From Paenibacillus sp. (GTDB taxonomy: Bacteria > Bacillota > Bacilli > Paenibacillales > Paenibacillaceae): 64,000 nt of DNA. This document shows positions 25,035 to 34,804 of this stretch, piece after piece. Both the position numbers and the translations under genes were made by a program. Numbering within the stretch: the first letter of the stretch is position 1; every line of letters begins with the position of its first letter. The notes beneath the pieces are model-generated. The model had not been told where the DNA came from and made no database searches. It saw only the letters and a program-made list of their open reading frames with translations. The DNA lies in the NCBI GenBank assembly GCA_031254035.1, contig JAIRVF010000070.1:1-64000 (forward strand). The letters are read 5' to 3'.

Positions 25035-26332
25035 TGGATCATATCCTCCTCTTTAAATGATTTGGTCCGCCGGTAATTGTAAATGGAAAACGAAGCGATA
25101 ATTAGGAAAATGATGATACCGACTGCCGATGCCATGTTGAATTTGTTTTGATCTAGCGTCAGTTTGTACAACCAGGTCACGAGCAAATCCGTTGCGCCAG
25201 CGTATTGGTAGTCACCTTTTACTGGATTTCCGCTCGTCAATAGATAGATGGCGTTAAAGTTATTGATATTGCCGGCAAACTGCATGATCAAGGTCGGCGC
25301 CGTCGAGAACAGTATCATCGGAAGCGTGACGATGCGGAATTTTTGATAACCGCTTGCGCCGTCGATTTCCGCAGCTTCATACATGTCTTTTGGAATCGTG
25401 GTCAAAATCCCCATAATCAAAATCATTGATACCGGAATGCCGACCCACATGTTGACGACGATGACCGTTGCCTTCGCCCAGAATGGATCTGTGAGCCATG
25501 GCAGCCCTCCGAGACCGAAATAACCGAGATATTGATTGATCGGTCCGAATTGGCCGTTGAACATGTTACGCATCACCAGCAGCGAGATGAGCTGCGGAAT
25601 TGCGTATGGGATCACCAAAATTGTCCGCCACATGCCTTTAAATTTGATGCCCTGCTGGTTAATAAGAAGCGCTACAAGCATACCGCCTAAATAAGTGGTT
25701 ACGGTAGACAAAATAGCCCAGATAATCGTCCAGGTCAGCACGCCAAAGAAAGTATGGCTCCATGTCTTTAACGTTAGGAGGTCCTTGAAGGTTTGGAAAC
25801 CAACCCAATTGACAAGTTTTATCGGTGGAATATGGTTTGGTGACGAATAGTTCGTAAAAGCAAGCATGATCATGAAGAGAATCGGCATGATCGTAAAGAA
25901 CAGCACCCCGATGGTCGGCAGCGTCAAGAATGCTTGCGCAAACTTGTAGTCCAACATGTAATGCACCGATTGCTTAAAGTTGTTCGGCTTCTGGCCTTGC
26001 TCTCTCTTTTGCGCCGTTTTATAAGCATCACGGACGTTCATGATATATGCGATGATAAATAGTACCAAAAAAAGCAACGTGATCAAACTTTGAACCATAA
26101 TAAAAATGGAGTGGTCCCCATCGATCCATTTACCTTTGACCATTCTGCGAGGCTCCACTCCAAGCGTCGTGATACCCCATAAAGCTCTACCCAAAGTTCC
26201 GCTGAAATAGAAAACGCTCCATGCCTCAACAAGCAGGAAAATGATGCCTTTCATAAACTGGCGGTTATATATTTGTCCAAGTCCCATACTTAAAATCGAC
26301 AGTACCGTTGCTTTGCTGCGATGCCTTTCCAT
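25031..26332 (-). CDS. malF: Maltose/maltodextrin ABC permease, MalF type
   Basis: 433 residues, longer than most MalF proteins of Firmicutes because of an N-terminal segment of about 110 residues with extra helices (LSILSMGLGQIYNRQFMKG, then ITLLFLVLFIIAYIMNV). The core six-helix unit carries the EAA loop YEAAEIDGASGYQKFRIVTLPM. It is preceded by a 321-nt gap holding a repeat element and a hairpin, so it may be expressed at a lower level than the binding protein. Confidence 0.87.
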   Translation of the reverse strand: MERHRSKATVLSILSMGLGQIYNRQFMKGIIFLLVEAWSVFYFSGTLGRALWGITTLGVEPRRMVKGKWIDGDHSIFIMVQSLITLLFLVLFIIAYIMNVRDAYKTAQKREQGQKPNNFKQSVHYMLDYKFAQAFLTLPTIGVLFFTIMPILFMIMLAFTNYSSPNHIPPIKLVNWVGFQTFKDLLTLKTWSHTFFGVLTWTIIWAILSTVTTYLGGMLVALLINQQGIKFKGMWRTILVIPYAIPQLISLLVMRNMFNGQFGPINQYLGYFGLGGLPWLTDPFWAKATVIVVNMWVGIPVSMILIMGILTTIPKDMYEAAEIDGASGYQKFRIVTLPMILFSTAPTLIMQFAGNINNFNAIYLLTSGNPVKGDYQYAGATDLLVTWLYKLTLDQNKFNMASAVGIIIFLIIASFSIYNYRRTKSFKEEDMIQ

Positions 26333-26404
26333 CGGTTCTCTCCCCTCCCAAATTTCAAGAAACGCTCTAGCTCACTCCCACTTGAAAACAATCGCTTGTA
26401 GGGG

Positions 26405-26575
26405 TTGTTCAAAAAGTCCGATTTTGATCACGAAGTGAATCGGGAAGCAGTTCGGCATCGAATCTTGAATTCAGCCGGGCCTTCCGGTGCTCACGTACCC
26501 ACAACGTACGCTCCGCTCCTCAGCCCCTAGCTTCATCCAACCTTCTCGGTGCTGAAAACCGGCCTTTTTGAACAC
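26405..26575. repeat. 171-bp MITE-like element between malE and malF
   Basis: The ends are imperfect inverted repeats: TTGTTCAAAAAGTCCGATTT at the left matches GTGTTCAAAAAGGCCGGTTT read inward from the right, about 27 nt with some five differences. The interior is not coding. The layout fits a miniature inverted-repeat element; I have an impression of seeing similar repeats in Paenibacillus genomes but could not check. Confidence 0.65.
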
Positions 26576-26592
26576 GCACTAGTAAGGAAAAT

Positions 26593-26620
26593 CACCCGCC
26601 ACTCCGATGAGCAGCGGGTG
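26593..26620 (-). terminator. Hairpin after malE, partial terminator
   Basis: CACCCGC pairs with GCGGGTG over a 14-nt loop; ATTTTCC follows on the minus strand. It could reduce read-through from malE into malF, as intergenic hairpins do in other mal operons. Confidence 0.5.
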
Positions 26621-26653
26621 TATTCGCCATGACTTCACAGCATCAACTGCGGG

Positions 26654-27973
26654 TTATTTGGTTGCGCCGTTGTTCAGATCTTTGATTTGCTGAACCGCTT
26701 TGTCGAAGGCCGTTTTCGGATCCATGTTGTTATCCCAAATTTCAGGTAGAGCTGCATTCACAGGGCTCCACACATTACCCATTTCAGGGATCGAAGGCAT
26801 TGGCTGGGAGTTTTTAGCTTGCTCTGCAAATGCAGATACGTACGGGTCGTTTTTGATTTGGTCGGATTCCATAGCTTCTTTATTTGTCGGAATGGAGCCT
26901 ACCTTTTCGTTCAGCAGCAGCTGCGCATCCTTGGTGGAAGCAAACTCAGCAAACAACTGAGAGGCATTTGGATACTTCGTAAAGGAGTTTACGTACCAGG
27001 CCTTGATTCCCGAGAAAGAAATAGCCGGTTTGCCGCCGATGGAAGGGATCGGAGCAACTCCCAGTTTATCGCCCAACGCTGTTTTATAACCGCTAAGCTC
27101 CCATGGACCGTTGATATCCATAGCCACGTCGCCAGAGTTAAACAAGCTCCGTTTGATATCCGGATTAATGTCGCCGCTCTTCACAGGAAGAATCTCCTTC
27201 AGCTTCACATAAGTTTGCATGCTTTCCAATGCGCCCTCGGAATTGATGCCGATATCTTCTTTATCCGTACCGTTTTTACCGAAGATGTAACCTCCAGTAG
27301 TCGCAATGAACGGATAGTTGAAATACATATTGCCCGGTTCCCACATGATGGCGTATTTTTTCTTGGCGTTATCCGTAAAGGTCTTGCCAAAAGCGATGAC
27401 ATCGTCAAACGATTTTGGCGCTTCTTTGAGGATGGATTTATTGTAGTACAAGGCATATGTTTCTGCCGCTCTAGGATATCCGTACAACGTGTCGTCAATC
27501 GTTACGCCCTGAATGGAGGCTTCGGTGTTGTTTTTGATCGTTTCGTCTTTGAACGTATCGTTAGCAAGTACGAGTCCTGCTTCTACGGCCCGGCCCAGAT
27601 TATCATGCGGGAAAATGACAACGTCTGCAGCCAGACCGGAAGGTCCGTCTTGGGTCAGTTTCGTCACTTGATCCGTTGGATTTAATTCCTCAATTTTGAC
27701 AGGAATGTTATATTTGGCGGTAAACTGTTTTGCGATTTCATCCGTAAACGCTCTTTCGTCCTTACTGTCCCAAACAACCAGGGAAGCCCCGTCTTCAGGC
27801 TGCAGCCCCTCTGTTGTTGAAGATTCCTTGTTATCCGCAGCTGATGTTGCTGTCTCCGTATTGGTATCAGATGTTGCCGGCTCCTCGGCTGTTTTGTTCG
27901 AGCTGCCGCATGCCGTAATGGAGAATGCCATGGTCAGCGTTGCAGCCAATGCCATAACCTGTTTCATTTTCAT
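26654..27973 (-). CDS. malE: Maltose/maltodextrin-binding lipoprotein, MalE type
   Basis: 439 residues with signal and lipobox SITACGSS, then an acidic Thr/Ser-rich linker to about residue 60 and a family 1 solute-binding fold (VVWDSKDERAFTDEIAKQF, YPRAAETYALYYNKSIL, GPWELSGYKTALGDKLGVAPIP). It captures maltose or dextrins outside the membrane for MalFG. First gene of the leftward operon; its upstream region holds three catabolite-control-like operators. Confidence 0.88.
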   Translation of the reverse strand: MKMKQVMALAATLTMAFSITACGSSNKTAEEPATSDTNTETATSAADNKESSTTEGLQPEDGASLVVWDSKDERAFTDEIAKQFTAKYNIPVKIEELNPTDQVTKLTQDGPSGLAADVVIFPHDNLGRAVEAGLVLANDTFKDETIKNNTEASIQGVTIDDTLYGYPRAAETYALYYNKSILKEAPKSFDDVIAFGKTFTDNAKKKYAIMWEPGNMYFNYPFIATTGGYIFGKNGTDKEDIGINSEGALESMQTYVKLKEILPVKSGDINPDIKRSLFNSGDVAMDINGPWELSGYKTALGDKLGVAPIPSIGGKPAISFSGIKAWYVNSFTKYPNASQLFAEFASTKDAQLLLNEKVGSIPTNKEAMESDQIKNDPYVSAFAEQAKNSQPMPSIPEMGNVWSPVNAALPEIWDNNMDPKTAFDKAVQQIKDLNNGATK

Positions 27974-28020
27974 TTTGAAATAACCCCTCTCAAGGATATT
28001 AAACTTTTACGAGATTTTAG

Positions 28021-28158
28021 CGCAAACGATTTCACGAATAGAATGTGTGATCCATTTTTTATGTATAAAAGATCATATTCCATTAAATTTATCCGTAGGT
28101 AAGCGCTTTAACCACGTTTATCATACACAACGTTTTTTATTTTGTAAAAACGTTTGCA
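28021..28158. promoter_or_regulatory. Three LacI/CcpA-type operator-like sites upstream of malE
   Basis: CG-centred palindromes fitting most positions of the cre consensus TGWNANCGNTNWCA lie at 28021-28034 (minus strand TGAAATCGTTTGCG), 28098-28111 (core AAGCGCTT) and 28145-28158 (core AAACGTTT). They may bind CcpA, the LacI-type regulator encoded at 29677, or both. The remainder to 28368 has no gene. Confidence 0.55.
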
Positions 28159-28368
28159 CGCTATGTTTTGGGCCATATTTCAGCCTTTCCACTATTTTAC
28201 CGGGTATTACCTCCCAATATCACACATTATCTTTGAATTTCATGGATTTTCTAGTTAGGAATGGTGTTTAACCTCGCATTGAAGGAGCAATTTTATTGCA
28301 AAATGAGAGTGGAATACGCCGGGAGCGTTATGGTATTACCTCGCAATGACGCCGCTTTTCCGCTTTGT

Positions 28369-29326
28369 TTAATTATTTTCGCGAAAGCGCAAGTCCTCCG
28401 TATCTAGTGGAACCTCTTGCGGCTGACCCGACAGGTTGTGCAACACAAGCACGGATTGCTGTGCACTTCTGCGCAGAAAAGAAAGGATCGCCGGGTTCAG
28501 AGTTTCAACGTTTTTCAAATCCCCGTCCCGAAGCGCAGGCAGTTCATTCCGCCAGCTAATCAGCATCCGGTATGTAGACAGCATCGAGTTTTCTTGCCCT
28601 GTCTCGGTTTGCACATTGGCATTTGCCCGGTTCGCGCCGCTGACGGTCTGCTTCTCCCAGGTTGTCTGCCCTTTAGCCGTTTCACTTTCTGTCCACGCAA
28701 AAGGTTCCCGGATATGCTCCCCATATATACCAGTCACGGTATTTGCTGTTCTTGTCTTGGCTAGCTTGGATAAACCACGGATGCTTCACGCTGGTATGAT
28801 TAATAACTAGGTCCATGATCACCTTGATTCCGCGCTTGTGCGCTTCCTCCACCAGTTTCTTCATGTCCTCCAGCGTCCCGTAATCCGAGTTGATGCCCCG
28901 GTAATCGGTAATATCATAACCGTGATAGCTCGGGGACGGCTGAATCGGCATCAGCCAAATGCCGCCTATCCCCAAATCTTTTAAATAATCCAGTTTCTCC
29001 GTCAACCCATTCAGATCACCGATGCCATCGCCGTTGGAATCATAAAAAGATCGGACAAATACCTCGTAGAAAACGGTCGATGTCTGCTCATGTATCTCAT
29101 CCTGCGACCCCTTTGTGGTTCCGAGAGCTGTTTTTGTTCCATCCGTATTACCTGTCGGAGCAGCTTGATCCGTTCCTGTTCCTCCTCCGACTTCCCGGAC
29201 TCCGGACACCGCCATTTGCCCACTGCTGCCGCAACCTGCGAGCAATGTACCTACCAAAACGGCTGTTGTTACGCCCGTTCCCAAGAACCTAAGCCCGTGC
29301 CTTCGGGATGATTTTGTCATTTTCAT
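28369..29326 (-). pseudogene. Secreted alpha-amylase lipoprotein gene with internal frameshifting deletion
   Basis: From ATG 29326 (GGAGG 5 nt upstream) the frame encodes a lipoprotein signal (LAGCGSSG), a linker, and the first third of a GH13 barrel: [35 protein letters not shown] and KYRDWYIWG. It then hits a stop at 28682-28684. A second frame from about 28737 encodes the C-terminal barrel end and domain C ([14 protein letters not shown] to FRENN). Everything between, including the catalytic Asp, Glu and second Asp, is missing. Both frames read sensibly through the same stretch near 28725, suggesting deletion between short repeats. The intact enzyme would have degraded starch outside the cell for the importer next door. 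Confidence 0.75.
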
Positions 29327-29676
29327 ACCATCCTCCTTCGTCAATGTTTTTTTGTTTGTTCTCATTACGCAGGATACCCATGTAAAAATGCCCGCGCAAC
29401 TCTTTTTTTTCTCAAACACTCCCGAAAATCTGGATGAGTAATGCGACTATCAACTCTCACTTTTCCAGTGTTTTACGAACCGGGGTGTTAGTTTGTGCGA
29501 TATGCGCCTTTCTGTTTTTTTCTCCTATTCTTTGGCGATAATCAAGAGTGACTGAGAGGAATCATATTTACAAGCCTCAGGCTTTGGATTAAGATACAAA
29601 TGTCAAAATACCGTGAACAATTCATCAAGGGTTCCCGTTTACCAAGGAACGCAAACGGTTCCACAGGGAGGTAACA

Positions 29677-30732
29677 ATGTCTATAACAATAAAAGATGTC
29701 GCTAAAAAAGCGGGCGTTTCTCCCTCCACCGTATCCCGTGTTCTGTCGAACAATACAAGAATCAGCCGAGCAACATCCCAGAGAGTGCGAGATGTGATGG
29801 AGGAGCTTGGATATCATCCGAACATTATGGCCAAAAGCCTCGTCTCGAAAACCACAGAAAGCATTTGCGTGATTCTGCCGAAACCGGCGGAAGAGCTGTT
29901 TCTGAACATGTTCTTCATGGAACTGATCCGTGGCATCGTCACCCAGGCCAACCGTTCGGGGTATGATGTTCTGATCAGCTCGGGTGGAAGCGAGCAGGAA
30001 GAAGTAGCCGCGGTTTCCCGTCTGCTGAAGGGAAGACGAGTTGACGGGGTCATATTGCTGTACTCCCGCAAGGATGATCAGGTTGTTGAATTTTTACAAA
30101 ACAACCACTATCCGTTCGTCCTCATTGGACGGAGCGAAAAATACCCGGATATCCTATCCGTGGATAATGACAATGTCCACGCCGCCTATGATGCCACCAA
30201 ACATCTCATTTCACTTGGCCATGAGCGCATTGGCTTTGTCAGCGGACCGCCGAACCATATTGTGTCGCGTGACCGTTTGAAAGGTTATATCGACGCGCTG
30301 GAAGAAGCGGGGCTTGAGAATCGCAAGGAATGGATTGTAGAAGGCGAATTTTTGCAGGAAAGCGGCTATCGCGCCATGTCTTTTTTCATGAGTTTGCCAG
30401 AGCGTCCGTCAGCGCTTGTTGTGGTGGATGATCTTGTATCCCTTGGCGTCCTGCGCGGACTTCATGAACTCGGATACAAGGTTCCCGAAGACTTATGCAT
30501 CGTCAGCTTTAACAATCTTTCCATCGCCGAACTGTCGACACCGCCGGTAAGCAGCATCGACATCGGTATCTATAATCTTGGGTACACCGCCTCGCAGGCG
30601 CTGATCCAATCCATACAACAGGATGGAAAAAAGGATGGGAAAAAGCAATTCCAGAAACGCCATATCATTCCCCACCGTCTGGTCATGAGGGAATCATCGA
30701 TCTATACGCCGCCTAAAAAGCCGTCATCGTAA
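29677..30732 (+). CDS. malR: LacI-family regulator of the maltose genes (MalR-like)
   Basis: 351 residues. N-terminal HTH ITIKDVAKKAGVSPSTVSRVLS with hinge helix PNIMAKSLVSK, then a periplasmic-binding-like effector domain (ADR-type core: GHERIGFVSGPPNHIVSRDRLKGY). GGGAGG lies upstream of the ATG. It is transcribed away from the importer genes and toward pgmB-mapA, and LacI-type palindromes sit before both. Repression relieved by maltose is the expected mode, inferred from context. The preceding 29327-29676 interval is regulatory space with no gene seen. Confidence 0.85.
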   Translation: MSITIKDVAKKAGVSPSTVSRVLSNNTRISRATSQRVRDVMEELGYHPNIMAKSLVSKTTESICVILPKPAEELFLNMFFMELIRGIVTQANRSGYDVLISSGGSEQEEVAAVSRLLKGRRVDGVILLYSRKDDQVVEFLQNNHYPFVLIGRSEKYPDILSVDNDNVHAAYDATKHLISLGHERIGFVSGPPNHIVSRDRLKGYIDALEEAGLENRKEWIVEGEFLQESGYRAMSFFMSLPERPSALVVVDDLVSLGVLRGLHELGYKVPEDLCIVSFNNLSIAELSTPPVSSIDIGIYNLGYTASQALIQSIQQDGKKDGKKQFQKRHIIPHRLVMRESSIYTPPKKPSS

Positions 30733-30926
30733 AGGCTGCTGTACCATCATCCGGACCAGCGCCAAAACACGCACTTTTTACGTCAACTAGACCATTTTTA
30801 AAAAACTCCTCTTGACGGCTGGGCCGGATTAACGTTATTTTCACAGGAGAACCATCGTTTATTTGTTCCTCAAAATGAATGACGCTGCGCAAAGGCTGGC
30901 GGAATTGGTTTCAAAACATGATCTTC

Positions 30927-30964
30927 AAAAATAAGCGGAGCATCTTAGGTGCTTCCTTTATTTT
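30927..30964 (+). terminator. Terminator-like hairpin after malR
   Basis: AAAATAA and GAGCA pair with TGCTTC and TTTATTTT around TCTTAGG, with T-rich 3' side; it precedes the pgmB operator. The interval 30733-31009 has no gene. Confidence 0.5.
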
Positions 30965-30973
30965 CGAAAGTTA

Positions 30974-30987
30974 TACAAACGTTTGCA
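30974..30987 (+). promoter_or_regulatory. LacI-type operator before pgmB
   Basis: TACAAACGTTTGCA, a CG-centred palindrome (CAAACGTTTG), 22 nt before the pgmB start and similar to the sites upstream of malE, so one regulator may join both units. Confidence 0.6.
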
Positions 30988-31009
30988 CAATAACCAAGGA
31001 GGACTTCAG

Positions 31010-31681
31010 ATGACTCTTCATACTCCGATCCGTGCTTGTCTGTTTGACCTGGACGGCGTGCTTGTCGATACCGCGAAATATCATTATCTGGCGTGGAAAC
31101 GTCTGGCGCAAGAGCTTAGATTTGATTTTACAGAACAGGACAATGAGCGCCTGAAAGGTGTCAGCCGGATGGCCTCACTCGACATTTTGCTAGAAATCGG
31201 CGGAATTTCGCTGGATGATGAAACCAAGATAAAGCTCGCTGAGAAAAAGAACGGGTGGTATGTAGACTACATATCCCGTATGGATGAATCCGAGATTCTT
31301 CCGGGCGCGCTCGCCTTTTTCCAGGAGCTGAAAGCGGCAGGCATTCTCATCGCCCTCGGTTCAGCCAGTAAAAACGCAATGACGATTCTGAACAACACTC
31401 GCCTCGTGCCTTATTTTGACGCCATCATCGACGGTACCAAAACCGCCAGTGCCAAACCGGACCCGGAAGTATTCCTACTGGGTGCACAGGAGCTAGGTGC
31501 CTCCCCTGCCGAATGCGTCGTATTCGAGGATGCCGAAGCTGGTATCGAAGCGGCTGCCCGTGCTGGCATGCGCAGTATTGGCGTGGGATCTAGGACCAAC
31601 CTTGCTCAGGCTGATGAAGTCGTTTCTTCCCTGCAGGAAATGTCGATAAAGCGACTGGAGGAAATTTTCAGCGACCAATAG
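31010..31681 (+). CDS. pgmB: beta-Phosphoglucomutase
   Basis: 223 residues, HAD superfamily. The nucleophile and acid are Asp13 and Asp15 in CLFDLDGVLVDTAKYHYLAW; motif II lies in LGSASKN, the conserved Lys in TASAKPDPEVF, and the metal acids in VVFEDAEAGIEAA. It converts beta-D-glucose-1-phosphate to glucose-6-phosphate. Start at 31010 is set by GGAGG 7 nt upstream. It lies before maltose phosphorylase, whose product is exactly its substrate, giving a complete phosphorolytic maltose route. Confidence 0.92.
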   Translation: MTLHTPIRACLFDLDGVLVDTAKYHYLAWKRLAQELRFDFTEQDNERLKGVSRMASLDILLEIGGISLDDETKIKLAEKKNGWYVDYISRMDESEILPGALAFFQELKAAGILIALGSASKNAMTILNNTRLVPYFDAIIDGTKTASAKPDPEVFLLGAQELGASPAECVVFEDAEAGIEAAARAGMRSIGVGSRTNLAQADEVVSSLQEMSIKRLEEIFSDQ

Positions 31682-31859
31682 TGGCTCAACGTCATGATTA
31701 GTGCTTGGAAAAAAAGCGAAAGTAGCGTAGGGGACGGTAGTTTCGGGTTATTTCCCCGGAAATTGCAACATTACGACAGCTAACATTTGCAAATGATGAC
31801 ATAGCCACGATTCATTTATGGAATACTTTACTATACTGCTTTTAAGGAGCGTGTGAATT

Positions 31860-34163
31860 GTGAAGCAATATTTAAAGCTAGATGCATGGAACATCATTGA
31901 AGAGGATTTCCAAGCCCATCAACATGAGATCTCTGAAAGTATTTTCAGTATTGGAAACGGTTATATGGGACAACGCGCCAATTTTGAAGAAACCTACAGC
32001 GGTCCGTCGCTGCAAGGCAGCTATATGGCTGGTGTTTACTACCCTGATAAAACTCGTGTCGGCTGGTGGAAAAACGGCTATCCAGAGTATTTTGCCAAAG
32101 TGCTCAATAGCACCAATTGGATCGGCATCAACATTGATATTGACGGACAACCACTGGATCTTGCCAATTGCACGGTGAAGGATTTTTCGCGGGTACTGAA
32201 CATGAAAGAAGGAACGTTGTCCCGCAGCTTCACAGCTGAACTGGAAGGCGGCAAGGAGATCCGCGTTGAAGCGCTCCGTTTTGTCAGCATGACCCGCCAT
32301 GAGATCGGAGCCATTCGTTATGTGGTGACCCCGCTCAACTTCAGCAGCAGCCTCACGGTGACACCTTACCTAGACGGCGACGTACAGAACAAGGACTCCA
32401 ACTATGAGGAGAAATTTTGGTCGGAAGTGTCCAAGGAATTCGGTGAAAATGACGCGGTATTGACGGTTAAAACGAAAAAGCTTGATTTCCACCTGACATC
32501 GGTGATGACATTTGAGATCAGCAAAAACGGCGAGGTGCTTGCACTCCAGCCTAAACAGATCGCCAAAGAAAAGTATGTAGGCTGCCGAGTGCAAATTGAA
32601 GCTGCTGCAAACGAGCAAGTCATCGTTCACAAATACGTTGCGAACGTAACTTCCCGCGACTACGGTCTGGGTCAGCTCGTCGATGCCGGACGCTCCGCAC
32701 TTCAAAGCGCTGTGGAAGCAGGCTTCCGGGAGCTGCACAAGGAGCAGGTTCAAGCCTGGGCCGACAAATGGAGCGATAGTGACATCGTGATTGAAGGTGA
32801 TGTGGCTGCACAGCAAGCGATCCGCTTTAACATTTTCCAATTAAACCAAACCTACAGCGGCGAAGACGATCGTCTCAATATCGGACCTAAAGGATTCACT
32901 GGTGAAAAATACGGCGGCAGCACCTACTGGGATACGGAAGCCTATTGCCTTCCTTTCTATCTGAGCACAGCTGATGCCTCCATCGCCCGTAACCTACTAA
33001 TCTACCGCTATAAACATCTGGAAAAAGCAAAAGAGAATGCGCGCAAGCTCGGCTTCACGAAAGGCGCCCTTTATCCAATGGTAACGATGAACGGGGAGGA
33101 GTGCCATAACGAATGGGAGATTACCTTTGAGGAAATCCACCGGAACGGCGCCATCGCTTATGGCATATACAATTACGTGAATTATACCTACGATCTTGAT
33201 TATCTCGGTCAATATGGTCTGGAAGTGCTCACGGAAATTTCCCGCTTCTGGGAAGAGCGCGTCAACTATGTGATAACCAAGGATCAATACATGATATTGG
33301 GCGTGACGGGGCCAAACGAATACGAAAATAACGTCAACAACAACTGGTATACGAACCGCATCGCTTCCTGGACGATGGAATATACATTGGAAGTGCTCGA
33401 TTATCTACGCGAGAATGAGGTTTCCCGTTACAACGAGCTCGTGGAAAAACTGCAATTATCCGAAGCGGAAACGGCAAAATGGCAGGAGATCATCGACAAA
33501 ATGTATTACCCGTATGATCCGGAGAGTCAAATCTTCCTGCAGCAGGATGGCTTCTTGGATAAAGATCTGACGCCTGTCAAAGATCTCGATCCGAAAAATC
33601 TGCCGCTGAACCAAAACTGGTCCTGGGACCGCATTCTGCGCTCCGCATACATTAAACAGGCCGATGTTCTCCAGGGACTCTTCTTCCTGGGCGATCGTTA
33701 CGATCTGGCAACGAAAAAACGGAATTTCGACTTTTATGAGCCGTTGACCGTACATGAGTCTTCCCTTTCGCCTTGCGTTCACTCGATCATCGCATGCGAA
33801 CTTGGTTATAAAGAGAAGGCTTATGAAATGTATTTGCGCACCTCGCGCCTTGATCTGGATAACTACAACAATGATACCGAAGACGGCTGCCATACAACCA
33901 GCATGGCCGGAACCTGGATGTCCGTCGTTTACGGTTTTGGCGGTTTGAAAGTGAGAGACGGCGTTCTGCAGCTGGATCCTTTCAATCCGGGCCACTGGAA
34001 ATCCTTCTCCTTCAAGGTGATGTTCCGCGGCTCTCGTCTGAAAGTAACGGTTGGCGAACATGACGTTGTGATTACCAACGAATCGGAAGTTCCGGCTGAC
34101 ATTCAAGTTTATGGCAACGAGTACACGGTTGGCGGCATGAGCGACGTAAAAGTCTCACATTAA
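31860..34163 (+). CDS. mapA: Maltose phosphorylase (GH65)
   Basis: 767 residues, cytoplasmic. The N-terminal beta-sandwich starts LDAWNIIEEDFQAH and IGNGYMGQRANFEE; the (alpha/alpha)6 barrel holds the general acid Glu487 in TGPNEYENNVNNNWYTN, the same number as in the Lactobacillus brevis enzyme, and phosphate-site residues near HTTSMAGTW. It converts maltose and phosphate to glucose and beta-glucose-1-phosphate by inversion. Kojibiose or trehalose phosphorylases share the fold, but gene context favours maltose. GTG start, AAGGAG about 10 nt upstream. Confidence 0.9.
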   Translation: MKQYLKLDAWNIIEEDFQAHQHEISESIFSIGNGYMGQRANFEETYSGPSLQGSYMAGVYYPDKTRVGWWKNGYPEYFAKVLNSTNWIGINIDIDGQPLDLANCTVKDFSRVLNMKEGTLSRSFTAELEGGKEIRVEALRFVSMTRHEIGAIRYVVTPLNFSSSLTVTPYLDGDVQNKDSNYEEKFWSEVSKEFGENDAVLTVKTKKLDFHLTSVMTFEISKNGEVLALQPKQIAKEKYVGCRVQIEAAANEQVIVHKYVANVTSRDYGLGQLVDAGRSALQSAVEAGFRELHKEQVQAWADKWSDSDIVIEGDVAAQQAIRFNIFQLNQTYSGEDDRLNIGPKGFTGEKYGGSTYWDTEAYCLPFYLSTADASIARNLLIYRYKHLEKAKENARKLGFTKGALYPMVTMNGEECHNEWEITFEEIHRNGAIAYGIYNYVNYTYDLDYLGQYGLEVLTEISRFWEERVNYVITKDQYMILGVTGPNEYENNVNNNWYTNRIASWTMEYTLEVLDYLRENEVSRYNELVEKLQLSEAETAKWQEIIDKMYYPYDPESQIFLQQDGFLDKDLTPVKDLDPKNLPLNQNWSWDRILRSAYIKQADVLQGLFFLGDRYDLATKKRNFDFYEPLTVHESSLSPCVHSIIACELGYKEKAYEMYLRTSRLDLDNYNNDTEDGCHTTSMAGTWMSVVYGFGGLKVRDGVLQLDPFNPGHWKSFSFKVMFRGSRLKVTVGEHDVVITNESEVPADIQVYGNEYTVGGMSDVKVSH

Positions 34164-34246
34164 GGTGCCTCCCCTAAACAGATCTGGGTTTCTTTCGTTC
34201 GAGGGGTAACAAACGCACTGCTTGGATTAATAAATGTATGGTTATT

Positions 34247-34289
34247 AAAAAGACCGCTCTAAGGAATTTAACCTGGGGCGGCCTTTTTT
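34247..34289 (+). terminator. Intrinsic terminator of pgmB-mapA
   Basis: AAAAGACCGCTC pairs with GGGCGGCCTTTT (one mismatch, one G-U) and ends in T6. Confidence 0.7.
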
Positions 34290-34457
34290 GTCTCTTGAAC
34301 CAAAAAATGCAGATTTGCAGGGATTCACTAGAAATATGGAGAATTATAGGAGAACAAATGTAAATTTGGATGTTTCGTATCATATGCATGCACCCTAAAT
34401 CAGCATGATCGAAACAGCGAATTCTAATCATTCGAAGCTTTCGGTAAAGGGGAGGTT

Positions 34458-34787
34458 ATGATTAAGAATCAGACTGCTTTTGTAATTCTTTTGGTTGTCA
34501 ATCTTATTTATTGTGCAACTCTTCTTGCTTGGCCTGTTATTCTATTTACAAGTGGATTTCTCTTTGATGCACCTGGTGATTACGATCGTACGTGGGGATA
34601 TGTTGTCGTTATTGCTATAACGGCTTATCCTCTAGGGGTGATAGGCAATTTCAGTTGTTGGTTTGCATACCATGCACGAAAGTATAAGTTAGCTTACTGG
34701 CTGGCTAATATTGCGGGGATTTGGCCGGCTTCTTTTATACTGCTAGTAGTTGGTTCATTAATCGAATTGTTATTTAATCAATCATAA
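34458..34787 (+). CDS. Small membrane protein of unknown function
   Basis: 109 residues with three or four hydrophobic segments (AFVILLVVNLIYCATLLAWP, GYVVVIAITAYPLGVIGNFS, LAYWLANIAGIWPASFILLV). GGGGAGG lies just upstream of the ATG. The gene is distinctly AT-rich compared with its neighbours, which suggests separate acquisition. No family recognised. Confidence 0.65.
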   Translation: MIKNQTAFVILLVVNLIYCATLLAWPVILFTSGFLFDAPGDYDRTWGYVVVIAITAYPLGVIGNFSCWFAYHARKYKLAYWLANIAGIWPASFILLVVGSLIELLFNQS

Positions 34788-34804
34788 TTATTGATTTAGT
34801 CTAA

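Noticed and set aside
24189..26332. Possible sugar specificity other than maltose for the importer
   Set aside because: Adjacent maltose phosphorylase, pgmB, amylase remnant and LacI regulator all favour maltose/maltodextrin, though binding was not shown.
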